A DNA stretch of 30,198 nucleotides from Flectobacillus roseus (GCF_030056665.1 NZ_JASHIG010000056.1); one strand, 5' to 3'. Numbered from the stretch's first letter, positions 1 through 8,316 are shown. Numbers and translations: made by a program. Notes: a model not told the origin generated them from the letters alone.

Positions 1-21
1 GTAGAAATGCTTTATGCATAG
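1..21 (+). CDS. Possible C-terminal tail of a gene entering from the left edge
   Basis: Frame 1 reads VEMLYA and then TAG at 19-21, directly before a strong hairpin with a T-run that looks like a plus-strand terminator. This suggests that an upstream gene ends here. Only six codons are visible, so no function can be given and the coding call rests on the position of the terminator alone. Confidence 0.25.
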   Translation, partial: VEMLYA

Positions 22-82
22 AAACCTCCTGTTTGTTTGTGTTTGTCGTGATTCACAAAGTAAACAAGGAGGTTTCGTTTTT
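21..82 (+). terminator. Plus-strand hairpin terminator
   Basis: GAAACCTCC at 21-29 pairs with GGAGGTTTC at 68-76, further TGTTT/AAACA pairing lies inside the arms, and GTTTTT follows. It probably ends a gene lying to the left of the window. Confidence 0.6.
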
Positions 83-90
83 AGAAGTTC

Positions 91-169
91 TCCCGAAAAA
101 TTCGGGATGACTCATGTTTTTGATACTATATTTCGAATGACACCTCTTTAGACGCAAAGCATTGCGTCT
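91..169. repeat. Two small palindromes, REP-like
   Basis: TCCCGAA-AAA-TTCGGGA lies at 91-107 and AGACGCAA-AGCA-TTGCGTCT at 150-169, both in the spacer beyond the 3' end of the Mo-hydroxylase gene. A degenerate relative of the second (AGACGCAAGTATTACTTCTC) occurs near 16946 after another gene. They look like dispersed intergenic repeats or weak terminators. No coding sequence is seen in 22-236. Confidence 0.4.
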
Positions 170-236
170 CTACTAGTAAAATTCATATTAAAAACAATCA
201 CTCATTCTCTCAATCACCATTCACTCAATATTACAC

Positions 237-2396
237 CTAACTAAACTGATATTGCTTAAATGGCATTTTTGTCATACGGGTACCTGTCAGACTAGCCACT
301 GCATTGGCAATAGCAGGGGCTATTGGTCCCATAGGTGGCTCTCCTACTCCTCGTGGTGCATCTCCAGTAGACAAAATTGACACTTCAATGTCAGGAATAT
401 CTCGTATTTGAGCCATCTGATATTGTAAATATTGATTCGGTGTTACTTTACCATCTTCAATATTTAGTTCCTCAAACATACTAGCACTCAGCCCCATCGA
501 AATGGCTCCCTCACATTGGGCTTTTACCCCATCTGGATTGATGACCAAGCCCGGGTCTATGACACAATAGACTTTGAGGACTTTAATAGCTCCATTTTCA
601 AGTCTTACTTCTGCCACTTGAGCTACGGGTGTATTTACATCTGTTGCACAAGCTACACCCATTGCGTGACCTACAGGAAGTACTTTTTGACCAAAGCCAC
701 TAATTTTCTGTACTTCTTTTAAAACACCAATAAGTCGCTGACCACGTTCATCTGGTTTGATATGTGCAATTCTAAAACTAATAGGATCTTGCTTTGCCTT
801 TTTAGCTAGTTCATCCACAAATGATTCAATCGCAAAAGAATTGGCCATTAGCCCCAAGCCACGCCACCAGCTTGTAAAAAAAGGCAACTGACAACGCCAA
901 TATTTGACACTTGAACTAGCAATATTCTCATAATGAAATAAGCCTCCTCGCCACGCACCAAAATCAGCTCCTAAAACCGTTGGTGCAAAACTTGGCACTA
1001 AGCTCGAACCAAAGGCAACATCTCCACTAGCAATTTGATGCTCTATGGCTTCTATTTTGCCATTATTAAGCTTAGCACTCAATTTATGATGCGTTGGTGG
1101 ACGCAAATATCCATTCTGAAACTCTTGCTCTCGTTCGAACAATACATGAACAGGCAACCCTATTTCTTGTGATAAAACTACCGCTTCATAAGCATGTGGG
1201 GTGTAAAGCCTACGACCAAATCCTCCTCCCATAAAGGTTGGCTGAATGTCAATATCTTCTGCTCGAATACCCGTAGCCTCTGCAATTTCATTTCTAGTAT
1301 TTTTGACAGACTGTGTGCTCATTTTGACCACTACTTTTCCATCTTTATAATACGCTGCCACGCCATTAGGTTCCATCTGGGCATGCGCTCCCAAAGGCGT
1401 ATGGAATTCTAATTTTATATTATCTTTGCCTTCCTCAAGACCCGTCACATCACCATTTTCCTGTACAACGGTAAGATCGCCTTTACCGATTTGGACAATC
1501 TCATTTACTTCTTTTTGTTGAAGCAAGGGCGTAGGACTAGTCCAAGCAATTTGGAGTTTCTCTTTTGCCATTAATGCCTCGTATCGGCTTTTTGCCAATA
1601 CAGCCACAAACTCAGGTTGCTCAACTACTCTAATTACTCCTAATGATTTTGAGGCTTCCTGAGCATTTACGACACCTCTAACAGCACCAAAATAGGGAGA
1701 ACGTACCACAGCAGCATATACCATACCGGGAAAAGTAGCATCTATCCCAAAAATAGGTTCCGCTTTTACCTTTGCTTCCAAATCTACTCTTGGCAATGCC
1801 TTCCCGATTACTTGATACTTTTCAGGCTTTTTCAGTGTAGGCTCTGTATCTGGCAATGACCATTCGGAAGTTTGTGCAACGATCTGCGCATAAGACAGCT
1901 TTTTGCCTTGACCTATTACGTAGCCATTCTGAGCACTAAGGTTCGAGAGCGATATTCCCAATAAAGTAACTGCACGCTCGCGCAGCATTTCGCGCATCGA
2001 AGCAGCAAGCATCGACAATTGTGAAAAAGTACTCGAAATAGAGTCGCTCCCGCCAGTCGTATTGGGGTCTATAGGTCCATGTGAAGTTGTACTATGAACC
2101 ACCTTAATTTGATTTACAGAAACTTCCAACTCCTCAGCTACAATCTGTGCCAAAGCAGAAAACACTCCTTGTCCCATTTCGATTTTAGGAGAATGAAACA
2201 AAATGGTATTATCTTTTTGTACCTCAAACCAATATTGAGGCTCGGTATCGGTACTAAATTGCACTAAAGCGCCCTTATCTGCCTGTTCTACAAAAAAACC
2301 TCGAATAGCTTTTTTACCTACCCAACCCAAACCTAAGGCAAGTCCTAGACCTGCTCCTGTTTTTATCAAAAAATTTCTTCTCGTTGCTTTCCACAT
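237..2396 (-). CDS. Molybdopterin-binding large subunit of a xanthine dehydrogenase-family hydroxylase (IorB type)
   Basis: This is the catalytic molybdenum-cofactor subunit of an aldehyde/N-heterocycle hydroxylase. The 719-residue protein starts with a Tat-type signal (RRNFLIK at residues 6-12 followed by a Gly/Leu-rich hydrophobic stretch), so it is probably exported folded and anchored or released in the periplasm. The glycine motif GGGFGRR near residue 390, the WWRGLGLMANSFAIESFVDEL segment type near residue 515 and the C-terminal GVGEPP with the conserved catalytic Glu (about E686) are visible. The 2Fe-2S subunit lies six bases upstream on the same strand. A Tat leader plus a two-subunit layout without an FAD subunit fits the isoquinoline 1-oxidoreductase/membrane aldehyde dehydrogenase group, where electrons usually pass to a cytochrome. 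The substrate cannot be read from sequence, and no cofactor-maturation gene (XdhC-like) is nearby in the window. Confidence 0.88.
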   Translation of the reverse strand: MWKATRRNFLIKTGAGLGLALGLGWVGKKAIRGFFVEQADKGALVQFSTDTEPQYWFEVQKDNTILFHSPKIEMGQGVFSALAQIVAEELEVSVNQIKVVHSTTSHGPIDPNTTGGSDSISSTFSQLSMLAASMREMLRERAVTLLGISLSNLSAQNGYVIGQGKKLSYAQIVAQTSEWSLPDTEPTLKKPEKYQVIGKALPRVDLEAKVKAEPIFGIDATFPGMVYAAVVRSPYFGAVRGVVNAQEASKSLGVIRVVEQPEFVAVLAKSRYEALMAKEKLQIAWTSPTPLLQQKEVNEIVQIGKGDLTVVQENGDVTGLEEGKDNIKLEFHTPLGAHAQMEPNGVAAYYKDGKVVVKMSTQSVKNTRNEIAEATGIRAEDIDIQPTFMGGGFGRRLYTPHAYEAVVLSQEIGLPVHVLFEREQEFQNGYLRPPTHHKLSAKLNNGKIEAIEHQIASGDVAFGSSLVPSFAPTVLGADFGAWRGGLFHYENIASSSVKYWRCQLPFFTSWWRGLGLMANSFAIESFVDELAKKAKQDPISFRIAHIKPDERGQRLIGVLKEVQKISGFGQKVLPVGHAMGVACATDVNTPVAQVAEVRLENGAIKVLKVYCVIDPGLVINPDGVKAQCEGAISMGLSASMFEELNIEDGKVTPNQYLQYQMAQIRDIPDIEVSILSTGDAPRGVGEPPMGPIAPAIANAVASLTGTRMTKMPFKQYQFS

Positions 2397-2402
2397 GGTC
2401 TC

Positions 2403-2864
2403 TTAGCTTTTTTGATTTAATTGAGCAGCTTTATGAATAGCCTTTCGCATACGATAATATGTACCACAACGACAAATATTAGTGATATTATCGTCGATAT
2501 CGGTATCTGTTGGATTTGGAATTCTTTGAAGCAACTCTGCCGTAGCCATCATAAATCCTGGTTGACAATAGCCGCATTGGGGCACACCTTCTTCTATCCA
2601 TGCTTGCTGTACAGCATGTAATTCCCCTTTACCAAGTCCTTCGATAGTTGTTATTTGTTTATTTTGAACTTGAGAAACAGGTACTGAGCACGAGCGAATA
2701 GCGTTGCCATCGAGATGGACTGTGCAGGCGCCACACAAGCCTTTTCCACACCCAAACTTAGTTCCCTTTTGTTGAAGAGTATCTCGCAGTACCCAAAGCA
2801 ATGGCATATCCTCTGGAACATCCACACTTTGGGTTTTACCATTTAAGTCAAATTTCAGAAGCAT
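2403..2864 (-). CDS. (2Fe-2S)-binding small subunit of the Mo hydroxylase (IorA type)
   Basis: This is the electron-transfer subunit partner of the adjacent molybdopterin subunit. The N-terminal plant-type ferredoxin domain has CGKGLCGAC plus the later SC in IRSCSVPV. The C-terminal four-helix 2Fe-2S domain has CGYCQPGF and ICRCGTYYRMRKAI. The 153-residue length is usual for IorA/CoxS proteins. I chose the ATG at 2864 (MLLKFDLNGK), because the reading frame upstream (MCIIVRHLLFFFL...) has no homology expected of the family. It has no signal peptide and would be exported with its Tat-bearing partner. The gene is followed after six bases by the large subunit, so the two form one operon. Confidence 0.9.
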   Translation of the reverse strand: MLLKFDLNGKTQSVDVPEDMPLLWVLRDTLQQKGTKFGCGKGLCGACTVHLDGNAIRSCSVPVSQVQNKQITTIEGLGKGELHAVQQAWIEEGVPQCGYCQPGFMMATAELLQRIPNPTDTDIDDNITNICRCGTYYRMRKAIHKAAQLNQKS

Positions 2865-3138
2865 CGTAAGATTGTTGATTGTTAAAAAAAAGAATAGCAA
2901 GTGACGAACAATTATGCACATTTTAGCCTAATTAATCAGTCAATAACACATCTACAAGTTAAACAATTTCAGTGCTCAGAAGTTTGACAAGCCCATGTTT
3001 TGTACAAATTTTTGCCAAGAATATTCAAATAAGGTTCGTTTGTAGCTTTTTTTAGGTACTTGAGATAAAATTCTTGCATCAGAAACTAAAAAGGTCGATT
3101 TTCACGTTAGATTAACAAACGCTTTAAATTTCATTACG

Positions 3139-3588
3139 ATGCTCAAATCAAGATTTTTCGCGATTGTACTTACTTTATTTACAATCCACTCTTTTGCCGA
3201 AAATAACCCTACTTCTAAATCAAAGTCTGAAGGTACTACTGGTATTCAATTTTTCAGCGGTACTTTTAAGCAAGCTTTAGCTAAAGCGAAACAAGAAAAG
3301 AAATTAGTACTTGTTGACTGTTACACTACTTGGTGCGGTCCTTGTAAATATTTGAAGACTAAAGTTTTTACAGACAAAGCACTTGGTGATTTTATGAATA
3401 GCAAATTCATCAGTGTAGCAGTTGATTATGAAAGTGCAGAGGGCGAAGCTGTAGCGCAAATGTATCCAGTAGAAGGCTACCCAACTTTATTCTTTATGGA
3501 TAGCAACGGAAAAGTAAAGAAAACATTACTTGGTGTGCCACAAGGAGGAGCAAAAGAAATCCTTCAAACAGCTCAAAAAGTAAAATAA
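3139..3588 (+). CDS. Exported thioredoxin-fold protein
   Basis: This is a 149-residue protein with a signal peptide (MLKSRFFAIVLTLFTIHSFA, cleavage expected after residue 20) and a thioredoxin-like domain. The redox motif WCGPCK is at residues 65-70, with an additional Cys at 61, and the cis-Pro region appears as VEGYPTLFF. The pattern resembles the thioredoxin_7/DUF255-like periplasmic thiol-disulfide proteins common in Bacteroidota. It probably reduces or exchanges disulfides outside the cytoplasm. The gene stands alone and is followed by its own terminator, so the partner is not indicated by context. Confidence 0.85.
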   Translation: MLKSRFFAIVLTLFTIHSFAENNPTSKSKSEGTTGIQFFSGTFKQALAKAKQEKKLVLVDCYTTWCGPCKYLKTKVFTDKALGDFMNSKFISVAVDYESAEGEAVAQMYPVEGYPTLFFMDSNGKVKKTLLGVPQGGAKEILQTAQKVK

Positions 3589-3609
3589 TATTATCCAATA
3601 ACAATTGTC

Positions 3610-3649
3610 AAAAGTCAGCCTTCCCAAAAGAGCTGGCTTTTGTTTTTTT
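3610..3649 (+). terminator. Terminator of the thioredoxin-like gene
   Basis: AAAAGTCAGC at 3610-3619 pairs with GCTGGCTTTT at 3632-3641 (one T-G pair), followed by GTTTTTTT. It lies 22 bases after the stop codon. Confidence 0.75.
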
Positions 3650-3673
3650 AGGAACCATCTTTAAGTATTTATA

Positions 3674-3715
3674 CAACAAAAAAGCGAATAGAGTATTCTA
3701 TTCGCTTTTTTGTTG
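3674..3715. terminator. Strong bidirectional terminator hairpin
   Basis: The 19-bp perfect stem has GCGAATAGA/TCTATTCGC next to a four-base loop (GTAT) and an A-run/T-run lower part that gives a T-tail in either direction. It lies between the converging thioredoxin-like and terC genes. Confidence 0.75.
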
Positions 3716-3720
3716 AGATT

Positions 3721-3843
3721 GAAGCTGTTTAAACGTTCATTTAGCAGGTGGATAAATCCACCTGCTAAATGAAATTATTGATCAAGAACAAGTCATATTA
3801 TTGACTTTAACTCAAGCATTCTTTCCCTAGTTTAAACAGCTTC
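3721..3843. repeat. Nested inverted-repeat element (123 bp, MITE-like)
   Basis: The ends are perfect 14-bp inverted repeats, GAAGCTGTTTAAAC (3721-3734) and GTTTAAACAGCTTC (3830-3843). Inside is a perfect 17-bp stem with a TAAA loop (3736-3773; TTCATTTAGCAGGTGGA as the left arm) and a smaller AAGTCA/TGACTT hairpin (3790-3807). No coding capacity is seen. It could be a non-autonomous mobile element or a structured 3' region. The 3589-3890 spacer otherwise holds only the two terminators. Confidence 0.45.
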
Positions 3844-3890
3844 GTTGAAAAGTTTCAAGTCGTAATTGACCAATCTACCTTATTTTCGAC

Positions 3891-4727
3891 TTATTTCTCA
3901 TCTTCATCTTCCAACAAACCTTCTTTTTTAGCTTGCACTTTGTAATCATGCAACTGTACAGGTTTTGCTTTTTGAGTCTTCATGTTCAAGAACTCTACTA
4001 ACAATGAGAAGGCAATTGCAAAGTATAAATATCCTTTCGGTACTGTACCAATTTCTGATGCAAAAATTGACACATGCGAGCCATGAGCACTTTCAGCAAT
4101 CAACATAAAACCAATCATAATCAAAAATGCTAATCCTAGCATTTGAATTGATGGGTGATCATTAACAAATTTGCCTACAGGACCAGAGAAGCCCATCATA
4201 ATCACAATAGATAGCACAACTGAAAGAATCATAACAGGTAAGTTATGAGTCAAACCGATAGCTGTCAAAATCGAGTCGATAGAGAACACGATATTGATTA
4301 AGGCAATTTGCAGAACTACAGCCGTCAACTTATCTGCTGCACTTCCTTTCGGACGGTCTACATGATCTTCAGAAGGATCACCTTCCAATTTGTGGTGAAT
4401 CTCAGAGGTAGCTTTGTAGAGCAAAAACAAACCACCCACAAATAGAATCAAACTTTGACCTGAAATACCTGCTTTAAACCAACCCCAATCGATGTGAACA
4501 AAAGGTTCTTGTAGGGAAATAATAATCGACAAGCCAAACAATAATACCACACGGAAAATCATGGCTAATAACAAACCAATATTACGAGCTTTAGGCTGAT
4601 CTTTTACTGCTAATTTGTTAGCCGCAATCGAAATAAAGATAATGTTGTCGATCCCTAATACAATTTCAAGAAATGTAAGTGTAATTAAACTGATGATAGC
4701 ATCTGGACTTAATAGTTGTTGTATCAT
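3891..4727 (-). CDS. TerC-family integral membrane protein
   Basis: This 278-residue polytopic inner-membrane protein has about seven to eight hydrophobic helices. The family signature with acidic residues in the membrane is visible near the N-terminus (FLEIVLGIDNIIFISIAA) and repeated as NIVFSIDSILTAIG near the middle, as expected of TerC/YkoY/Alx proteins. Relatives act in metal handling, especially manganese export and metalation of exported proteins, and were first named for tellurium resistance. The C-terminal tail is charged and cytoplasmic (LLEDEDEK at the end). The gene is monocistronic. I found no yybP-ykoY (manganese) riboswitch pattern upstream, although such switches control relatives in other bacteria. 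Confidence 0.88.
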   Translation of the reverse strand: MIQQLLSPDAIISLITLTFLEIVLGIDNIIFISIAANKLAVKDQPKARNIGLLLAMIFRVVLLFGLSIIISLQEPFVHIDWGWFKAGISGQSLILFVGGLFLLYKATSEIHHKLEGDPSEDHVDRPKGSAADKLTAVVLQIALINIVFSIDSILTAIGLTHNLPVMILSVVLSIVIMMGFSGPVGKFVNDHPSIQMLGLAFLIMIGFMLIAESAHGSHVSIFASEIGTVPKGYLYFAIAFSLLVEFLNMKTQKAKPVQLHDYKVQAKKEGLLEDEDEK

Positions 4728-4809
4728 TTTTAAAAAGTTGGTTTAAGAAATTATTGTTTTAAATTCTCCTCGAACAAAACAAGGAGTGATTGTCTGTTCT
4801 TGTTGTTAC

Positions 4810-4817
4810 AAATCTAT
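4810..4817 (-). promoter_or_regulatory. Candidate -7 element for terC
   Basis: On the minus strand this reads TAGATTTG, a full match to TAnnTTTG, about 83 bases before the terC start. No clear -33 TTG is seen. The rest of 4728-5137 is very A/T-rich and holds no gene that I can support. Confidence 0.3.
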
Positions 4818-5137
4818 CAGGTTTTATGAATTAAAAAAATCTTCTTTTCTATAGAAGGAAAGTTTTGCTTACAAGCCTTTCATTTTATTGGTTTATTGGT
4901 AAAAATCGTTTGTTAAATGGATTCGGAAGTTTTTTTGGGAAATTTTTCATTTTTCTTTCTCCTATTTGAGTGTTTAAAAAGAGGAATAAATACGAATTTT
5001 CTTTAAAAATGGTGAATTTCAGAAAAGTCGAGCAGTTTTTTTGAAAAAAATGCAAAAATTTTTTATCATTTAACTATCTGATAACAAAAACGTTACTAAA
5101 AACTTTCAAAAAAATATGATTTTTTTTCAGAAAAGGA

Positions 5138-5169
5138 CTTGCATAATACATTTCAACCGCGTAATTTTG
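5138..5169 (+). promoter_or_regulatory. Bacteroidetes-type promoter of the tRNA-Val pair
   Basis: CTTG at 5138-5141 and TAATTTTG at 5162-5169 are separated by 20 bases. This is a full match to the TTG-N19-21-TAnnTTTG promoter pattern of the phylum. Transcription would start about 5176, some 30 bases before the first tRNA. Confidence 0.7.
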
Positions 5170-5206
5170 CACCACGTTAAACGCAACGACAACAACAAAA
5201 TAAAAT

Positions 5207-5284
5207 GGTTTCATAGCTCAGCTGGTTCAGAGCACCTGCCTTACAAGCAGGGGGTCCTAGGTTCGAATCCTAGTGGGACCACCA
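5207..5284 (+). tRNA. tRNA-Val (anticodon UAC), copy 1, with encoded CCA
   Basis: A full cloverleaf is visible: acceptor GGTTTCA/TGGGACC, D-arm GCTC..GAGC, anticodon stem CCTGC/GCAGG with loop CTTACAA (anticodon TAC), and T-arm CCTAG-GTTCGAAT-CCTAG. The discriminator A at 5281 is followed by CCA at 5282-5284, so this copy appears to encode its 3' CCA. Confidence 0.97.
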
Positions 5285-5300
5285 CTTTATTTTCATTTTA

Positions 5301-5375
5301 GGTTTCATAGCTCAGCTGGTTCAGAGCACCTGCCTTACAAGCAGGGGGTCCTAGGTTCGAATCCTAGTGGGACCA
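5301..5375 (+). tRNA. tRNA-Val (anticodon UAC), copy 2, CCA not encoded
   Basis: The 75-nt body is identical to copy 1, and the copies are separated by a short A/T-rich spacer (94-base period). Here the discriminator A is followed by CAA, so the terminal CCA must be added by the nucleotidyltransferase. Both copies share one promoter and one terminator. Confidence 0.97.
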
Positions 5376-5376
5376 C

Positions 5377-5412
5377 AAAAAAGCCCTCTTACGAAAGTTT
5401 GAGGGCTTTTTT
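5377..5412 (+). terminator. Terminator of the tRNA-Val operon
   Basis: AAAAAAGCCCTC pairs with GAGGGCTTTTTT around a 12-base loop, starting two bases after the second tRNA. No gene is seen between here and 5570. Confidence 0.9.
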
Positions 5413-5570
5413 ATTGTCTTTATCAAAAGAAATAAAGGCAGAAATGCCTTTATTTCTTTGTGCCTTCACTCCTATTGATTTCACTCATTTTTTGCTTAAA
5501 TAAAGCGTATTCATATTTTCAATAAAAATTTTTAAACTTTTGGCTTACGGCATAATGCCTAACCTCTAAC

Positions 5571-7115
5571 TTACTTCGACTTGTCTTTCAAATTCCAAAT
5601 CTTTAATTTTCGCACTTTAGATTTACCATTTTCAGTAAAAATCGAAAGTGTTTTTGCCTTCTCTGATGGAAAAATCAAATCGGTAATTGTTGTCAACCCA
5701 TCATTCGCAAACACCTCAACAGACATTCTATCTACCAATATTTGTAATTTCAAAATTCCGTCTTTCAATTCATAATTAGCCTCTTCGATACTTGGAAACT
5801 GAGCGTGGTGTTTTACAGAAGATTTGAGTCTGTCTAGAATCAGGCTCTTCTTTTTGGTATCGTAATATACCTTTGTCTCAAACTTATTATTTTTATTGTT
5901 CAATGAGTCTGCTTCTTGAGCAATTTTAAATCCTACTTTATTCGCAGACTTTACTTCTATTTCAGCCTCAATCAAATAAGCGTTGTCTGCAAACAAGGTT
6001 CCTCCGCTCAATTCTATTGTGTTTTTGATATTAAAATTTTCTTTTTCGAAAGAATCCTTCTTTTCCAAAAAATCTGAAGAAATCGTTGGTGCTTGAACTA
6101 GTCTCAAACCACTTGAAGTATTTTTCAATGACAACTTTCTTGGAATCGTCATTTGCCCTCGCCACGGAAATGTAGGGTTATCTCCCGTATAATTTAGGTT
6201 AGTCATCCATGCCACCAAAGTTGATTGCTCTTTGGGTAATCCATTGTACGGAATCCCCGCATATACATCTTTTCCATAGTCCACATACAAAGCTTGTTCG
6301 GGTGCATTAAGGTTTGTGAAGTTTTTCCCATCAAAATCACCTACAAAATATTGCATTCCTGTATATCCTTCGTTCGAACCATTTGAAGATAACATAAGAA
6401 CCCATTTAGAGGTATTTGAGCCTTCTACGGGCAATTCTGTAAGCGATGGACACTCCCAAGGCTTACGTTTATCGCCTTGATTGGCAAATTCGCTCAATAA
6501 AGACCAATCTTTAAGATTTTTCGAGCCATAAAATAGCACTTTGTATTCGAGCGGTAAAACCACCGTCATGACCCATTGAGCGGAACCATCGTGCCAAAAT
6601 ACATTGGGATCACGAAAGTCCTTTTTTCCCAAATCAATTACTGGATTCTTGGCATATTTACTAAAAGACATCCCGCCATCATTGGAGTAGGCGATGTACT
6701 GTGATTGCTTTTTGTTATCAATATGTGCTGTGTAAATCGCTACTAAACTACCTTCAGGGGAAGTCGAAAAGCCAGAAGTGTTATGTTTATCATGCACTAA
6801 ACTTCCTGAGAATATCATCGTAGTATCTTCTGGAATAGCCACAGGATGTTCGGTCCAATGCAACAAATCAGAGCTTGTGGCATGTCCCCAACTCATGTGC
6901 CCCCATTGATTACCAAAAGGATTGTACTGGAAATAAAGGTGATATTTCCCTTGGTAAAACAGCAAACCATTGGGGTCATTCATCCAATTTTTTTGAGGGG
7001 TAAAATGGATAACTGGTCGTAGATGATTGGTTTCCTGTTCTTTCTTTTGCCCAAAACTTAGCAGTGGTAAACTGCCAATAGAACATAGCAATACATTTTT
7101 CAGAAAGTTTTTCAT
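5571..7115 (-). CDS. Secreted glycoside hydrolase family 32 (fructan hydrolase: levanase/inulinase/beta-fructosidase type)
   Basis: This is a 514-residue protein with an N-terminal signal peptide (MKNFLKNVLLCSIGSLPLLSFGQ). The GH32 five-bladed propeller shows its three catalytic motifs: NWMNDPNG with nucleophile D47, FRDP with the transition-state Asp (D169), and WECPSL with acid/base E221. A C-terminal beta-sandwich module follows from about residue 360. It would release fructose from levan, inulin or sucrose outside the cytoplasm. Exo or endo mode and preferred linkage cannot be settled from sequence alone. It stands alone with no SusC/SusD pair, fructokinase or fructose permease beside it, so it is not in a typical polysaccharide-utilisation locus within this window. 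Confidence 0.93.
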   Translation of the reverse strand: MKNFLKNVLLCSIGSLPLLSFGQKKEQETNHLRPVIHFTPQKNWMNDPNGLLFYQGKYHLYFQYNPFGNQWGHMSWGHATSSDLLHWTEHPVAIPEDTTMIFSGSLVHDKHNTSGFSTSPEGSLVAIYTAHIDNKKQSQYIAYSNDGGMSFSKYAKNPVIDLGKKDFRDPNVFWHDGSAQWVMTVVLPLEYKVLFYGSKNLKDWSLLSEFANQGDKRKPWECPSLTELPVEGSNTSKWVLMLSSNGSNEGYTGMQYFVGDFDGKNFTNLNAPEQALYVDYGKDVYAGIPYNGLPKEQSTLVAWMTNLNYTGDNPTFPWRGQMTIPRKLSLKNTSSGLRLVQAPTISSDFLEKKDSFEKENFNIKNTIELSGGTLFADNAYLIEAEIEVKSANKVGFKIAQEADSLNNKNNKFETKVYYDTKKKSLILDRLKSSVKHHAQFPSIEEANYELKDGILKLQILVDRMSVEVFANDGLTTITDLIFPSEKAKTLSIFTENGKSKVRKLKIWNLKDKSK

Positions 7116-7318
7116 AGATAAACTGGAGATGGGATAAATTGTAGATATTATAGAAAATTGTAAAACAATAAACTAGACCGAAGGTATTCTATCTGTCCAA
7201 TTGTTTCAAAAAAAGACAAAATAGGTAATTATTTACTGATTATCAATAACGGGCTTTTTATTTAAGAGTAACGAACTTAATATTAAAATCTACATTCAAG
7301 AGATTCTCTTTTGTTTAA

Positions 7319-7359
7319 ATAAAAAATCCCAAGTGAGGCAAAAATGTCACCACTTGGGA
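7319..7359 (-). terminator. Terminator of the lpxH-like gene
   Basis: TCCCAAGTG at 7327-7335 pairs with CACTTGGGA at 7351-7359. On the minus strand the stem is followed by a T-run (plus-strand A-run at 7320-7326). It lies just past the stop of the phosphoesterase gene. The 7116-7318 stretch shows no gene. Confidence 0.75.
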
Positions 7360-7372
7360 AATTCTGTTTAAG

Positions 7373-8179
7373 TTATACGTTTAGTGCCGATTCTATTTTC
7401 ATCGTTGAACCATCCCAAACCGCAAAGTGATAGCTCGTTTCGGCTGAATCATAGCACCATTCACCAAGATTGATATATCTAGCACCCGTTTCACCGACCG
7501 CTAAATCAAGCAGTAGGTGACGATGTCCAAAAATATAGTAATCAAAATGTTGTTGTTGCTCTATTTCAAGTGCATGGTTTAACAACCACTCATCTTTCCC
7601 TTTAAAAACTAGCTCCTTTTTGATACGTTCAGGGTCTTTGCGGCTACCTGACCACCAATGCGCTAACGATATACCTACATGAGGATGTAACCAACTAAAT
7701 GCCCATTGACAAACCTTATTTTCAAAAACACGCTTTAGCACTTTGTATCCATTGTCGCCAGGTCCCAAACCATCTCCATGAGCGATATAAAGCTTCATTG
7801 GATTTATTTGTCCAGATGTTTGTATGCTATATTGCTGAGGGTCACGATACACTTTGATACCCATCTCTTTCGTAAAATAATCGAATATCCAAATATCATG
7901 ATTTCCTGTAAAAAGTATTAGTTCGATACCACGATCAGATAATTCGGCTAATTTTCCTTGCAAACGAATGAATCCTTTAGGAATGGCATTTTTGTATTCA
8001 AACCAAAAGTCAAAAATATCTCCTACCAAAAAAATCACTTGCGCATCAGCACTGATTTGATCAAGCCAACGAACTATTTTTCTCTCACGAGCAAGGCTTT
8101 CTTCTGGAGTAGGATAACCGAGGTGAAAATCTGAAGCGAAATATATTTTTTTATTGGAATGAAGTTGGATAGAAATCAT
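7373..8179 (-). CDS. lpxH: UDP-2,3-diacylglucosamine diphosphatase-like metallophosphoesterase (LpxH family)
   Basis: This is a calcineurin-like phosphoesterase that by family would hydrolyse UDP-2,3-diacylglucosamine to lipid X on the cytoplasmic side of the inner membrane, in lipid A synthesis. The metal-ligand motifs appear in order: SDFHLG, VGDIFDFWFEY, TGNHD, AHGDGLGPGD and FGHRHL. The length of 268 residues is slightly above the enterobacterial enzyme. I chose the ATG at 8179 (MISIQLHSNKKIYF), because the longer frame begins with a TTG that adds only five residues. It stands alone between two terminators. A different phosphodiesterase of the same fold is possible, but the DFW/HGDG pattern favours LpxH. 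Confidence 0.8.
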   Translation of the reverse strand: MISIQLHSNKKIYFASDFHLGYPTPEESLARERKIVRWLDQISADAQVIFLVGDIFDFWFEYKNAIPKGFIRLQGKLAELSDRGIELILFTGNHDIWIFDYFTKEMGIKVYRDPQQYSIQTSGQINPMKLYIAHGDGLGPGDNGYKVLKRVFENKVCQWAFSWLHPHVGISLAHWWSGSRKDPERIKKELVFKGKDEWLLNHALEIEQQQHFDYYIFGHRHLLLDLAVGETGARYINLGEWCYDSAETSYHFAVWDGSTMKIESALNV

Positions 8180-8270
8180 GCTTATAAATATCAAATACGA
8201 AGTTTTCTTTGTGCGAAGATAAAGAAAGTAATTGTAACCAAAGATGATTTAAGTAGAAAGCCTAAAAATA

Positions 8271-8305
8271 CAAAAAGCCCTTCACCGATGGCGAAGGGCT
8301 TTTTG
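8271..8305 (-). terminator. Terminator of ftsH
   Basis: CAAAAAGCCCTTC and GAAGGGCTTTTTG pair over 13 bp around a nine-base loop, just past the ftsH stop codon. The A/T flanks allow termination in both directions. Confidence 0.85.
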
Positions 8306-8316
8306 TACAATATTTC

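Noticed and set aside
4728..5137. A yybP-ykoY manganese riboswitch before terC
   Set aside because: Its conserved loop sequences are not visible; only an A/T-rich leader and a weak CTCCT/AGGAG hairpin are present.
5116..5503. Two overlapping plus-strand frames containing HSSAGSEHLPYKQG
   Set aside because: They are translations of the two tRNA-Val genes and their flanks.
5571..7115. A levan or inulin polysaccharide-utilisation locus
   Set aside because: Only the GH32 enzyme is present; no SusC/SusD pair, hybrid sensor or fructokinase lies beside it, and the sugar-like MFS gene is about 7 kb away in its own unit.
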